This document shows positions 35,406 to 45,128 of a stretch of 64,000 bases of DNA, piece after piece. This stretch comes from Paramarasmius palmivorus (lineage: Eukaryota > Basidiomycota > Agaricomycetes > Agaricales > Marasmiaceae): assembly GCA_037176845.1 (NCBI GenBank), contig JAYKXP010000036.1:186001-250000 (forward strand), given 5' to 3'. A program made the position numbers and the translations under genes. Within the stretch, counting starts at the first letter, position 1; each line of letters starts with the position of its first letter. The notes under the pieces are model-generated. The model worked only from the letters and a program-made list of their open reading frames with translations, searched no databases and was not told the origin of the DNA.

Positions 35406-37742
35406 TCAAATCTTCAGTCCTACGTTTACGTGAACAGATTTGAGCTGAGTAAACCTACGACAAACTTTAGTAAGTTGCGAATACACATTACGAATCACTC
35501 ACTCATAAATGCCTTCTTCGCCCATCTCTCTGGCATTTCCGGATTGGCGGTAGCCGCCAAAAGGTACTTGAACATCAGCCCAACCATAGCAATTTACCTG
35601 CAGACAAGCTTCAGCCATGTATGGATTCAAGATAGTAGAGACGCACAAATGCCATCCCAGCATTTAGTTCATGGCAGACCCTAAGCGCCCTACTGTTGTT
35701 CTCGGTGAAAACCCCGCATGCGAGGCCATAGCTTGTTTCGTTGGCCATCTCAATAACCTCTGCTTCGTTTCAGCGAATGCAACAAGGGTATACCGAATGT
35801 GTTCTACCTTCCTCTGTCTTGAATTTCATCACCGCGGCAACGGGACCAAAAACCTCTTCCTTGACGATCTTCATATCAGGAGTGGCATTTGTGATAACGG
35901 TGGGCTGAAGGAAATATCCACTAGTGCCGACACGTTCGCCACCAGTGTATATAGTCGCCCCGTCCGCTTTAGCTGAATCGATGTACTCCATTACTCGCTG
36001 GTATCATTAGCACTCCTGAAAGCGAACTTGCGCATAATGGCACGCACGTCGAATTGCAATTGAGAAGCCTGTGGTCCATGCTGAGTTGCCTCAGCGAAGG
36101 GATCGCCTGTTCGACTCAGAAGTTCTTTTGCTGATTGGGAAAGGCCCTCGACGAATCTATCATAAATCCCCTCCTGCACATAAATTCGGGATCCCGCAAT
36201 ACAGGCTTGACCTTGTCACCCGTTGAATGTCGGGTTGTATCCTATATAGAACAAACACCCACCCATGTTAAAGCTAAAAAAATCGCAAATAGTGAGGAGT
36301 TTCACTGTACTCAAATGCTAGGGAACGTACAATATTCCCTGAGAGGACCATTTGATTGCCTGATCCAGATCGGCGTCATCAAAGATGATGTTAGGAGACT
36401 ACATGGTATCACCAGTCAGTTATCGGAGGCAAATATTTGTACGAAATATGCGCCTACTTTACCGCCTAGTTCAAGGTGAACGACCTTTAAGTTTGATTTT
36501 GCAGCGGCCTCTTGGACCTTCCGACCGGTCAAAGTGCTGCCCGTAAACGAGACTAAAGATATGTCGAGGTGCCGCGCTATAGCATCTCCGACAGTTTGTC
36601 CTGTCATATTTAAGGTTGCTTGGGTTTTTAAAGGATTAGTCCAATTTCTTACCATAGCCATTTACGATATTCACGACCCCAGGAGGAAAACCGGCTTCAT
36701 TGATTAATGAGGCTAGTTTCAGTGCCGTGAGTGGCGTCATCTCGGAGGGCTGTGAACGGGAAAACGAGGTGAATCAATGTTCCTTCTCGTCAGTGACGAA
36801 GCATGCCTTGAGCACAACCGTGTTACCACTCGCCAGGGCCGGAGCTGCCTTGCATGCCACCAGCATCTAGGCGATAACATGAGAATATGTTCGAGATGCA
36901 ACCAGAGGTCTCACCAAAGGCCAGTTCCATGGAGTAATCAGCCCCTGTTCGAGCAGCTTTCAGCGGAATATGTGCGGAATGAAGGTTGACTGACGACAAC
37001 GCCGTATGGCTCTCGCCTAGTGTAAGCGAATTTTGCCTCGTTTGTCTAAAAGAGCATGGAGATGGCAGTATGGGCGATGAGTTTTCCCAACGCACTTCAA
37101 TAGTATTGCCATGAAGCTTGTCAGCGAATCCAGCATAATATCGAATGACGTTGACCGTAAAGCCGACATCCATCGCTTTGGCCGTCGCGAATGGCTTCCC
37201 TGCACGAAGTAAGCACAAACTACCATTCCACGAAAGCGCAGTTCTCACCGACGTTCAGAGATTCAAGAGCAGCCAATTCTTCTGCGTGCTGTTCAACTAG
37301 GTCGGCAAGTTTATTGAGCAATCTTCCACGCTCGGCGCCAGGGACCTTAAAGCCCCATGATCTCTTGAAAGACTTGTGATCTTGGTCAGAAATTACTCAG
37401 AGGAATATTCGCAGTCGCCGTACCTCTTTCGCAGCCTTGACGGCGATGTCGACGTCGGCCTGGGTTCCGGCTGGTACAGAGACCAGCGATTTCCCAGTGG
37501 CTAAATGGAGGAGCCTTAGAAAGCGAACCGAAGCCGTGTAGTACTATACATGCCAGGATTAACAACCCTTGATCCAAAAGATTAGTAACATTCGAGCTAT
37601 AGTAATGATGAGAAACGCACTCGATTTCACCCCCATCAACGGGATTGATAAATTGACCCCCTATAAAAAGACCTAGAGGGACAGAAACAGTGCCCTTGAA
37701 GGAAGGAGTATTAAGTTGGTGGTGGAAGGTTTTGGGAGCCAT
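35406..37742 (-). CDS. Aldehyde dehydrogenase (NAD(P)+), paralogue 2
   Basis: Starts at the ATG at 37742 ([17 protein letters not shown]) and ends ...HVNVGLKI at 35406. I could follow about fifteen exons in frame, with exon breaks at the same codons as paralogue 1, including the 14-nt micro-exon encoding VVNP. Conserved parts are [42 protein letters not shown], the catalytic Glu in [11 protein letters not shown], the catalytic Cys in [22 protein letters not shown] and [13 protein letters not shown]. It is a complete dehydrogenase, not a relic, though its long introns and shifted frames can mislead. Two introns appear to start with GC: 37553-37501 (CTG|GCATGT) and 36806-36750 (AAG|GCATGC). Inverted relative to paralogue 1, with three unrelated genes between. 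Confidence 0.82.
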
Positions 37743-38062
37743 ACTGAGTACACGATACGTCTTCACCGTTTATATGGAGTTTAGACCGGTTACGTCAAGT
37801 TAGACAAAGAAAGGGGATGTATACCACGCAATCTTGTATACATGGGCGCATAATCATGGGGTGGGGATCGCGGAGAGGGGCGGGGAAGTCATTACGAACA
37901 GGTGCTCTGCAGGATTGAGAAGTATACTAACCTTTTACTATGTAATAGATGCTAGCCAAGGCTCGTTTCGGATGCTAACCGGACGCAATTCAAAAACTCG
38001 CAAACTCGATTCGCAAATTCTATCTTCCACAAGCTAGTGCTGACTGTATCTGTTGCACCTGC
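37743..38062. other. Intergenic between paralogue 2 promoter and PPX1 3' end
   Basis: Short spacer of about 320 bp. No coding region is supported. Confidence 0.5.
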
Positions 38063-39532
38063 TTAGTATTCCTCTAGAATCCTCCGCAGAATCGGTGCTG
38101 TGGCTTTTCGTGTCGCATGAGAATTTCCCTGTTTATAGATCCTGACGATGACGTTGCTCGGAGTAGAATCTCGTTCATGAGCTTCGTCAGCAGAGGACGA
38201 AAGGGTATGTGATTTAAATTCCTTGTGCTTCTTCACTTTTAACACTTCACTGGCTTCTATGCCTGAGAAGATGCGACGCGAGAGAACTTCTGAGATGGAT
38301 GGCCCAGATGGCGGAGAGGAAGGCGAAAAGTAGTCCATCCTTATCAGCCAAGCCATCTCTCTTTTGCCCTTTGGTTTACCCCCCTTCTTTCTTTCCTTCT
38401 GATAATGCGTTAAGATGCCCAACACTGCAAGTCCTCGTTTTCGCATGAATTCTTGGCCGTCCGTCAACAGTGTCGTGATATCACCGTCGCTCGAGGCAGA
38501 ACTACCACCGACCCAGGCATTCAGCGCCACCGGAACGGTGGATAAGCCCGCTTTTAAGGAGACCTTGTTGCCTCCTAGTTCAACTTGGAAAGCATATTCC
38601 TTAAAATCTCTCCTGAGCAGCTCTGGGGCGCTTAGGTGGGACACGTCAAACTTTTTGGCAGCCAGCGTGTTGTTCAAGGATTGGAGAGGCACTGCTTTGC
38701 GCAGTGATTGCGCTAGGGAAGGCAGGTCGGGTTCGGATTGTGAGGGAAGCTGGAGCTGTGCCAGTGACGCCGTCTGGACACCGAGAGCTGTGAACTGTGA
38801 TACCATCGATTGAACCTCCTCTGAGGAGATCTCCTCTGGGTACAATGCATGAGGCGCCAACAGCGCTGCAGCATGAACATCAAGCGGTGTGGCCTTGCCC
38901 CCTTCGGCAGTAGTCTTTAGGGATGTGTCGACAAGAATGGCGCTAAGAAGTAGAGTAGCGATGTCGGATGGAATAGAGGGAGGACTTGGATCGGAACCGG
39001 TGAGAGCATTGCTCAACATGAACGCAGCAACCTGCGAAGCGCAGCTGCCTGTTGGAATAATGGTCCGTGGATTGGCCGTGTCGGTGTACAATCCCTCGTC
39101 TTCATGGTGATCAATGACAGCTATAACTCGTCCTGCTTCCTCTCCATTCCCTCGAGCGAACTCTGGGGCTAGTCGATTATGATCGACCAACGCGAAATCT
39201 GTCTGATTCCAATCGTTTTCTGGTACATCCGATAACAAAAAGAGCTGCGTATGAGGCTCTGTTATTCCGGCCAATCCCAACGCGTATATGTTCTCTGCGC
39301 GTAGCTTGAGGTCGTCTTTGTGTATTCGAATGAGAGGAATTGTGGGTTTCTGAAGATGGTTTGTTTGGTGATAAGCGAAAGCGATGGAACAGGCAATCGT
39401 GTCGAGGTCGCCAGATTCGTTCCCCATAACGACAGTCCAGCCATGCTTTCCTTTGGGAGACGAAGCTCGTAGTGCTGAGAGATATTTCTGCTTGCTGGTG
39501 ACGAGAAAATCTGCAAGGACTCGTCTCGACAT
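38063..39532 (-). CDS. PPX1: Exopolyphosphatase, DHH family
   Basis: Single exon, 489 residues. It would release terminal phosphate from inorganic polyphosphate in the cytosol. The DHH-family metal-binding motifs are in order: GNESGDLDTIA (residues about 37-47), LVDHNRLA and VIDHHEDE. The C-terminal DHHA2 domain follows with an FQVELGGNKVSLKAGLSTVP core and a GILTHYQKERKKGGK insertion. Length is somewhat above the yeast enzyme (about 400). No intron is needed, unlike its neighbours. It is head to head with EMC2, with 54 bp between the two start codons, so one bidirectional promoter likely serves both. A related family member, cytosolic pyrophosphatase-like prune, is less likely given the overall pattern. 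Confidence 0.88.
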   Translation of the reverse strand: MSRRVLADFLVTSKQKYLSALRASSPKGKHGWTVVMGNESGDLDTIACSIAFAYHQTNHLQKPTIPLIRIHKDDLKLRAENIYALGLAGITEPHTQLFLLSDVPENDWNQTDFALVDHNRLAPEFARGNGEEAGRVIAVIDHHEDEGLYTDTANPRTIIPTGSCASQVAAFMLSNALTGSDPSPPSIPSDIATLLLSAILVDTSLKTTAEGGKATPLDVHAAALLAPHALYPEEISSEEVQSMVSQFTALGVQTASLAQLQLPSQSEPDLPSLAQSLRKAVPLQSLNNTLAAKKFDVSHLSAPELLRRDFKEYAFQVELGGNKVSLKAGLSTVPVALNAWVGGSSASSDGDITTLLTDGQEFMRKRGLAVLGILTHYQKERKKGGKPKGKREMAWLIRMDYFSPSSPPSGPSISEVLSRRIFSGIEASEVLKVKKHKEFKSHTLSSSADEAHERDSTPSNVIVRIYKQGNSHATRKATAPILRRILEEY

Positions 39533-39586
39533 CGCGGCAGTTGATACTCAAGGGTTTATGTAATTGCCCCATCATCAAGAACGACG

Positions 39587-40762
39587 ATGAGCACGCTGCC
39601 AAATGCACTAAAAACATTGGCCGAGTACCGCACACACAATACTCGGGCTTCTCAAGAAGTACTCGATAAGGGCTCAGAGATTCTCAAGTCTGGCAAGGCA
39701 AATGCCAAGTTGGGCGATGAAGGTGCTTCTCGATATTGCTCCGGAAATGTTTAGCCACGTATTCACGAGATGGGATAGTTTGGCCATTCCTAGAGCAACT
39801 ATTCCTCGCAGCTATAGATGTCGGGAGACTAGACGTTGCCGATGTGCGTTTCCTTATTCTTTCAGTTCCAACTCTGAAACTGACGCGTAATACCTCTCCA
39901 GGAATGCTTACATTTATTATCCGACAAGTTTCCTGGCTCACCACGCGTAGACGTCCTTGCAGGAATTCGAATAGAGGCTTCAGAATCAGCCGAATTTGCA
40001 CTCAAATTCTACGATGACATATTGAACGAGGATTCGGCGAATGCTGTGAGCGCGGCGCAGATTTGTTGAGAGCACTACTTACGCCTTGTTATACCGTAGG
40101 CCATCTGGAAACGACGCATCTCTGTTTTGAGGCGTACAGGAAAAGTCGAAAAGACTGTCGAAGAGCTGAAGCAATATCTCGACACATTCTACAATGACCT
40201 CGAAGCCTGGGTCGAGCTAGCGGATATCTATTCCTCATGCAACCAGTTAGTTATCACTTGGCGCTGCGTACCTCTCGTAAACTAACACTTCGTCTACTCA
40301 GATACGCTTCTGCATTATCTTCCCTCTCTCATGCTCTGCTCCTCGCGCCCCAGAATCCCTTCTACGCACTCCAGTTCGCAGAGACAGCCTACACAGCCAA
40401 TGATATTCCTCTAGCCTTCAAGATGTTTTTAGTATCCATCGAAATGGCTGAACGTGACATTGAACCTAGCACCGGAGATGCAGACACTGTCGCTGGTGTC
40501 GCCACCCGGGCGTGGTACGGCGTCAAATCGGTATGCATTTCTACAATAACGCAATCCTTCCCGTGCTCAAAGACCTATTTTGCAGTGTACACGCCTTCTA
40601 CGTTCTTCCCATTCCCTGTCGTCACAGTCTGAGACGGCAGTACCAAATAGGAAAACCCTTGACCTCATGGACGAGCTTGCAACCGAGAGGATATTGGCAG
40701 CGTACTCATCTCAAGATGGAAAGGGGAAGGAGGGTGTCAGAGCATGGCTCGGAGGAAGATGA
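39587..40762 (+). CDS. EMC2: ER membrane protein complex subunit 2 (TPR protein)
   Basis: Six exons, join(39587..39722,39779..39843,39902..40045,40100..40245,40302..40530,40586..40762), give 298 residues. EMC2 is the cytosolic tetratricopeptide scaffold of the EMC insertase. Recognisable segments are MSTLPNALKTLAEYR at the start, VWPFLEQLFLAAIDVGRLDVAD, PRVDVLAGIRIEASESAEFALKFYDDIL, AIWKRRISVLRRTGKVEKTVEELKQYLDTFYNDLEAWVELADIY and YASALSSLSHALLLAPQNPFYALQFAETAY, which are successive TPR helices. All introns are GT-AG and 50-57 nt. It converges on the ChaC-type gene, whose stop is 114 bp away. Confidence 0.87.
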
Positions 40763-40876
40763 ACTGTGGCTGGGTTTGTATTCTAGACTAAGTACGTTCC
40801 TTAGGTCTACTGGATAATTCTATCGTCGTTTCTTAAATGCATGATGGGTCATCAGACAGGTAGCCCTGTTGGACCA

Positions 40877-42222
40877 TCAGTTACTTGTATCCAGTGCTCT
40901 GATCCTTGTCTGAAGAAACAGGTCAGCTTGGGACACAGAACGTTCGCTAACCGCCCATACCTCTAAGGCATATAAATGAGAGTCGTGAGATGCTGGAGCC
41001 AACTTGCGCACTGCTTGCACAAGATTATAAAAGTATTCCTAGTAGTGATGACCGCTCAGAAATGGCACAAACATCACGAGTGGTCATCTTACCTTGTTGG
41101 GACCTGAAGGACCGACTGATTCCCATATCTTGTGGGCAAGAGAATCAAGAGGTTCTGAGCCAACTATGGACATGAGGAGGGTTGTGAACTTTTCAGTGGT
41201 TGCGCAGTGCCATCGGGTACTCACTAAATGAAGGATTGTCGTTTCTCCCCACGTAGCACTTAATTTGAAAGGATGTTGTCACCAGTGTCATCTGTCAAGA
41301 GGAAAGAAGACTGCTAACATATACCTGCTCATGTGTAAGTGAGGTCGGAGCAGTGACTACGTAGTAAAGGACACATACTCTATGAAGTAGCACTTTTTCT
41401 TGCCCAGTGGTCTCATCGATGGTGTATACATCAACTGTTTCCATTGTATATCCATCCTATGGAACATGAACACTGTTGGAATCCTTCCGGAAGACTTGGA
41501 TGATACCTTCTCTCGGTAGTCTAGTGAATGATCAATACGAAATTGTAAAGCCCCAGATAAACGCCATGTACCTAGATAATCCCTAACTTCGGCTTCGTAC
41601 ACGGGATCAATGGTGTATGCGATGCCTACGAATCACGAGTGAGGGGAGACACATCGCAAGTATGAATACAAGAGCTGTACCCCATACAACGTCTTCATCT
41701 GGGAAGGGATCCTTCAAAGCCAATATCAATCTCTCGAATCGCATGGACGAACAAGCCCGCGTACCGAATCTGAAAATGCATCCCAATCCTCCTTGTGTAT
41801 CAGAGTAACGACCCTTCCTGGATTCTGGCAACAGTAAGGAGACACTTCTAGTATTAGCAACGTCCAAGCTGCTCTAACCTCCGGAGTACCGCGATGATCA
41901 TGAGACTTTTGGGCAAAGCGACGGACATAACCTTTGAGGAAGCCGGGCACTATTCATGCAACCATTAGACATTGTTATGTATTGTGAGATCCTTGGTTCC
42001 ATACCTTGGGCAATGACATGGGGCGGGGGCTGCAATTAGCAAGGCAGCCATTTGTAGAGCGTCGATTTGGGCTTTCATGAGCAAAGGCGCGTCCAGGATG
42101 GAATACGATTAGTTCCCAGGGCGTTCGAAACTTACCTTGAAAATCAGTGATCCGTATCCGAACACAATAAATGGAGGCTTATTCTCAGTCTGGACTGAGG
42201 ACGACTCCCATGAATGGGGCAT
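40877..42222 (-). CDS. ChaC-type glutathione-specific gamma-glutamylcyclotransferase
   Basis: A multi-exon gene from the ATG at 42222 (MPHSWESSSVQTENKPPF) to TGA at 40877. It degrades glutathione to 5-oxoproline and Cys-Gly in the cytosol. The substrate-binding loop is FGYGSLIFK at the start of the fold; then PGFLKGYVRRFAQKSHDHRGTPE with the catalytic Glu, NPGRVVTLIHKEDWDAF, GIAYTIDPVYEAEVRDYLDYREKDGYTMETVDVY, YVGRNDNPSF, PLDSLAHKIWESVGPSGPNKEYFYNL and APASHDSHLYALETRIRALD at the end. Each exon joins the next in phase with GT-AG introns. The reading between WDAF and the GIAYTID exon contains one stretch whose exact splicing I could not settle. Everything else supports an intact enzyme. Confidence 0.82.
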
Positions 42223-42398
42223 TGGGTTCGATATGCGATGATGAGTGTAAGAAGGTAAGAAAGAGTCGCGCAAAAATTGCATCATTTGGGTGGTATTCAG
42301 TCTTACATATCCATTATAATGACACGATACAATCTACGCTTTCGTATAATGTAACAACCATTCTGAGAGTAGTAGCCGTAGCGGCGGGTCTCGAGGAA

Positions 42399-43166
42399 TT
42401 AGGCATGAGTTGGAGTTGGGGTAGATGGTCGCGAGCAGGATATTGACGAGCCGTCTAGACAGTAAATGGCCACTCCTCCGCTGATCGAGTCCGTACTTGA
42501 AATGGAATCACTTGCAGAGTCCAATGAGGACGTGCTCGTAGTCCGAGGGCCTAAGCGAAATGTAGAAGTTTCGACGTCGTCTTGGTTCTGCCGCTTTCCG
42601 TTGAGATCTTCTCGAACCATCGAAGGTTCGCCGAGCCAATTGTCCATCAATGACGAGGGAATGGGACTAGGTATATCGCTACGAATGAAGGCGTATGTGA
42701 TCGTGGGCGAGGAGAAATCCGACAAGCAGAACGGACTGCCGTGGATGTAAGGTGTGTCGAACGGACCTATCCTTCGCGGAGGAGTCTGGGGAAGAGGTGA
42801 ATCGAGCGATTGGTCCGCGGCAAGAAAATCCAGCTCAAAGGAATCGTCTGCCTTTCGGCCTGGTGTCATCCCATTCTAAAGAGGCATTGTTGATGAATGG
42901 CTTTGAGAACAAGAAGGATGCGCACTATTCTCGCTTGGACCAAAGGTATATCATGCGTCTTCAAGCCAGCAGCAGCAGGCTTTCGTCGAGGCTTTACCGC
43001 TATGCTCGGCGTCATTTGAGTTAAAGCGTTCCATCCTGCTCCACTGACACATACGGGTAGCTACCGGTGATACCCAGTCATTCTCGTCGACCTCCAAAGT
43101 ATCAAATATCTTGCTTCGTTTAGTCTTGAGTATACGTAGTTGAGGTATCTTGTTCTTCTTGAGCAT
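42399..43166 (-). CDS. Unrecognised Ser/Pro-rich protein, divergent from AP-1 sigma
   Basis: Two exons, complement(join(42399..42859,42998..43166)), give 209 residues beginning MLKKNKIPQLRILKTKRSKIF. The intron joint was picked for phase (GTAAAG...ACCAG). The protein is basic at its N-terminus, then Ser/Pro/Asp-rich (PLPQTPPRRIGPFDTPY, TTSTSSLDSASDSISSTDSI), probably disordered. The frame stays open upstream to 43334, but that part is antisense to AP-1 sigma exon 1 and probably not used. The start is 100 bp from that of AP-1 sigma, suggesting a shared divergent promoter. No known domain is seen. Confidence 0.45.
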
Positions 43167-43265
43167 AGTATGGAATGAAGGAACGGCCGATTTCGAAAAT
43201 GAATAGTCTGTGTGATGGTGGTAGAAGAGCAAGCGGTGGTCTGGTTTAGCGCCAGACAACCTTTC

Positions 43266-44074
43266 ATGATCAACTACATACTCCTCGTCTCCCGGCAAGG
43301 CTCGTTTCCTTCTCTTTTTCTTATGGTTAAGCATCTTATGTCTCTTAATCAGGGAAAGTTCGTCTATCGAAATGGTTCACTACAATGGCGCCAAAGACAA
43401 AGGCAAAGATAGTCAAGGATGTCACGCAGCTAGTGCTTGCTCGCAGGACGAGGATGTGTAATTTCCTGGAATACAAAGGTGAGTCGCTGCCAGATCCCTC
43501 ATTTGATCATTTGTATGAATTCTTCGATGGTAGATACGAAGGTCGTATACCGCCGATACGCGTCCCTCTTCTTCATTTGTGGAATAAGCTCTGCGGATAA
43601 TGAGTTGGTTACACTGGAGATCATACATCGTTATGTGGAAGTCTTGGATCGTTACTTCGGAAACGTACGCCGCAGCTTTGTTGCTTCATTATCTCCCTGC
43701 TAAGAATGCCTTTACCAGGTGTGCGAGCTAGATTTGTGAGTAGACTTCGCTGCGTTCTACTCAAACATGTGGCTGATCATCCTCTTGTCGTCAGGATTTT
43801 CAACTTCCAGAAAGCGTACGCTGTGAGTCTTCTATTGCGACAAATAATGCAAGATGCTGACGGCGACCGTGGCAGATACTGGACGAATTGATCATTGCAG
43901 GCGAGCTACAAGAGTCGTCCAAGAAATCGGTTTTGCGGGTGGTATGTTACCGTCTCTTCCGTCTCTGGGTAATGTTTGGTGACCCGATGGTCATAGGTAA
44001 CGCAATCAGATGGTGTAGAGGAACAGGAAAAGTCGGACGACATGATGTCTCGACTAGGTTCTAGGAGTGGCTGA
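43266..44074 (+). CDS. AP-1 clathrin adaptor complex, sigma subunit
   Basis: Seven exons, join(43266..43299,43353..43478,43534..43664,43719..43735,43795..43822,43876..43938,43997..44074), give 158 residues, the family length. It is the small longin-fold subunit of the AP-1 adaptor at trans-Golgi and endosomes. The sequence is highly conserved: [110 protein letters not shown]. Intron 1 (43300-43352) has GC instead of GT at its donor (CAAG|GCTCGT); no GT donor keeps the frame. Introns 3 and 4 are set by the conserved VCELDLIFNF segment. Confidence 0.93.
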
Positions 44075-44382
44075 AGTGAGCTTTGTATTATAGATATCAT
44101 CGTGTATTTTTCTTCTGCTACAATTCGACGTATGGATACTTGGAGTATTCACGTCCATATCCTCCATAGAACACTCGAACTCAATGTTTTAGATCTGTGT
44201 GTCATAAGATAGTGGATTGGGCATATGTATAATGGTGCATGTAGTGTACGCCGTACGAAAGCATGAAGGACAAGCAAATGATCCAATCCAACACCCGTCA
44301 GCCCAGAAACCCCAACTGGACAAACATCCCACACCGCCTGAGGTAGCGGGTCTAATGGTACACAAGGTAATCGATCCGACAA
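44075..44382. other. Convergent spacer between AP-1 sigma and RPS30
   Basis: Shared 3' region of about 310 bp; no coding region is supported. Confidence 0.5.
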
Positions 44383-44925
44383 TTACTTCTCGGGGTTGGG
44401 GTTCCTAAAGAGAACGTGGCTGTCAGCATGAGTCAAAATCAAAAGGGCAGAAGAAGGATAGGAAAAAGATCAGATAGGAGCGAAAGACATTAGATGAATG
44501 TTTTTCAACATGGTAGTTTCAGTGTGAACTATGCATGATTTCTTGTATCATCAGCCAGAGTGTTGGTTCTGTTGGTTGTCCATGGGAAGTGGAATTCCAT
44601 CGAAGAAGGGACCAAGCTCGAGGTTGGAGGCCTATGACCAATAACTCACATTTTTCTCTTGCCTCCAGGAAGCGTCGTCACGTTAACGAAGCTAGAAAAG
44701 GGGAATTGTCAGTCTCTGCCTGATGATAGAGCAAACATGTCTACGCACCGACGGTTGTACAAAATGCGCTTCTTAGCTCTGCCCTTGGGCGTCTTCTTCT
44801 TTTCCTGCTTTTCGACCTTTGGGGTTTGAGATTTGACCTTGCCAGCACGGGCGAGGGAGCCGTGAACTAGAAGATGTGTGAAATGAGGATTTTCAAGAGC
44901 ATTACAAGACCGTACCTTTGCCCAT
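44383..44925 (-). CDS. RPS30: 40S ribosomal protein S30 (eS30)
   Basis: Four exons: 44925-44916, 44866-44749, 44691-44650 and 44404-44383, giving 63 residues. The sequence [41 protein letters not shown] and [16 protein letters not shown] is unmistakable for eS30, a small very basic protein of the ribosomal small subunit. As in yeast, and unlike animals, there is no ubiquitin-like (FUBI) fusion; the first exon codes only MGK plus one base. The largest intron (44405-44649, 245 nt) is long for this window, which is common in fungal ribosomal-protein genes. Confidence 0.95.
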
Positions 44926-45128
44926 ATTTTCTTGACGATGAAGGAGTCAGTGACGAGAACAGCTTTCCTTGAGAGCCGGAGAAACTGTACAGTTGCTTAG
45001 TAACAAGGTTTCGGCTGCGGCGGCATTTGCGGCGAAAGCCGGCGAGCTCCGCTGGTGACATGTTAACTTCTATATTTCGACTTGTTCAATACATCTTAAC
45101 TCGAACCATGATACGGGCCTGAATACAT

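Noticed and set aside
43167..43334. Upstream extension of the Ser/Pro-rich protein ([11 protein letters not shown] start)
   Set aside because: This part is antisense to AP-1 sigma exon 1 and its first intron, which are strongly conserved; the open frame is a by-product.
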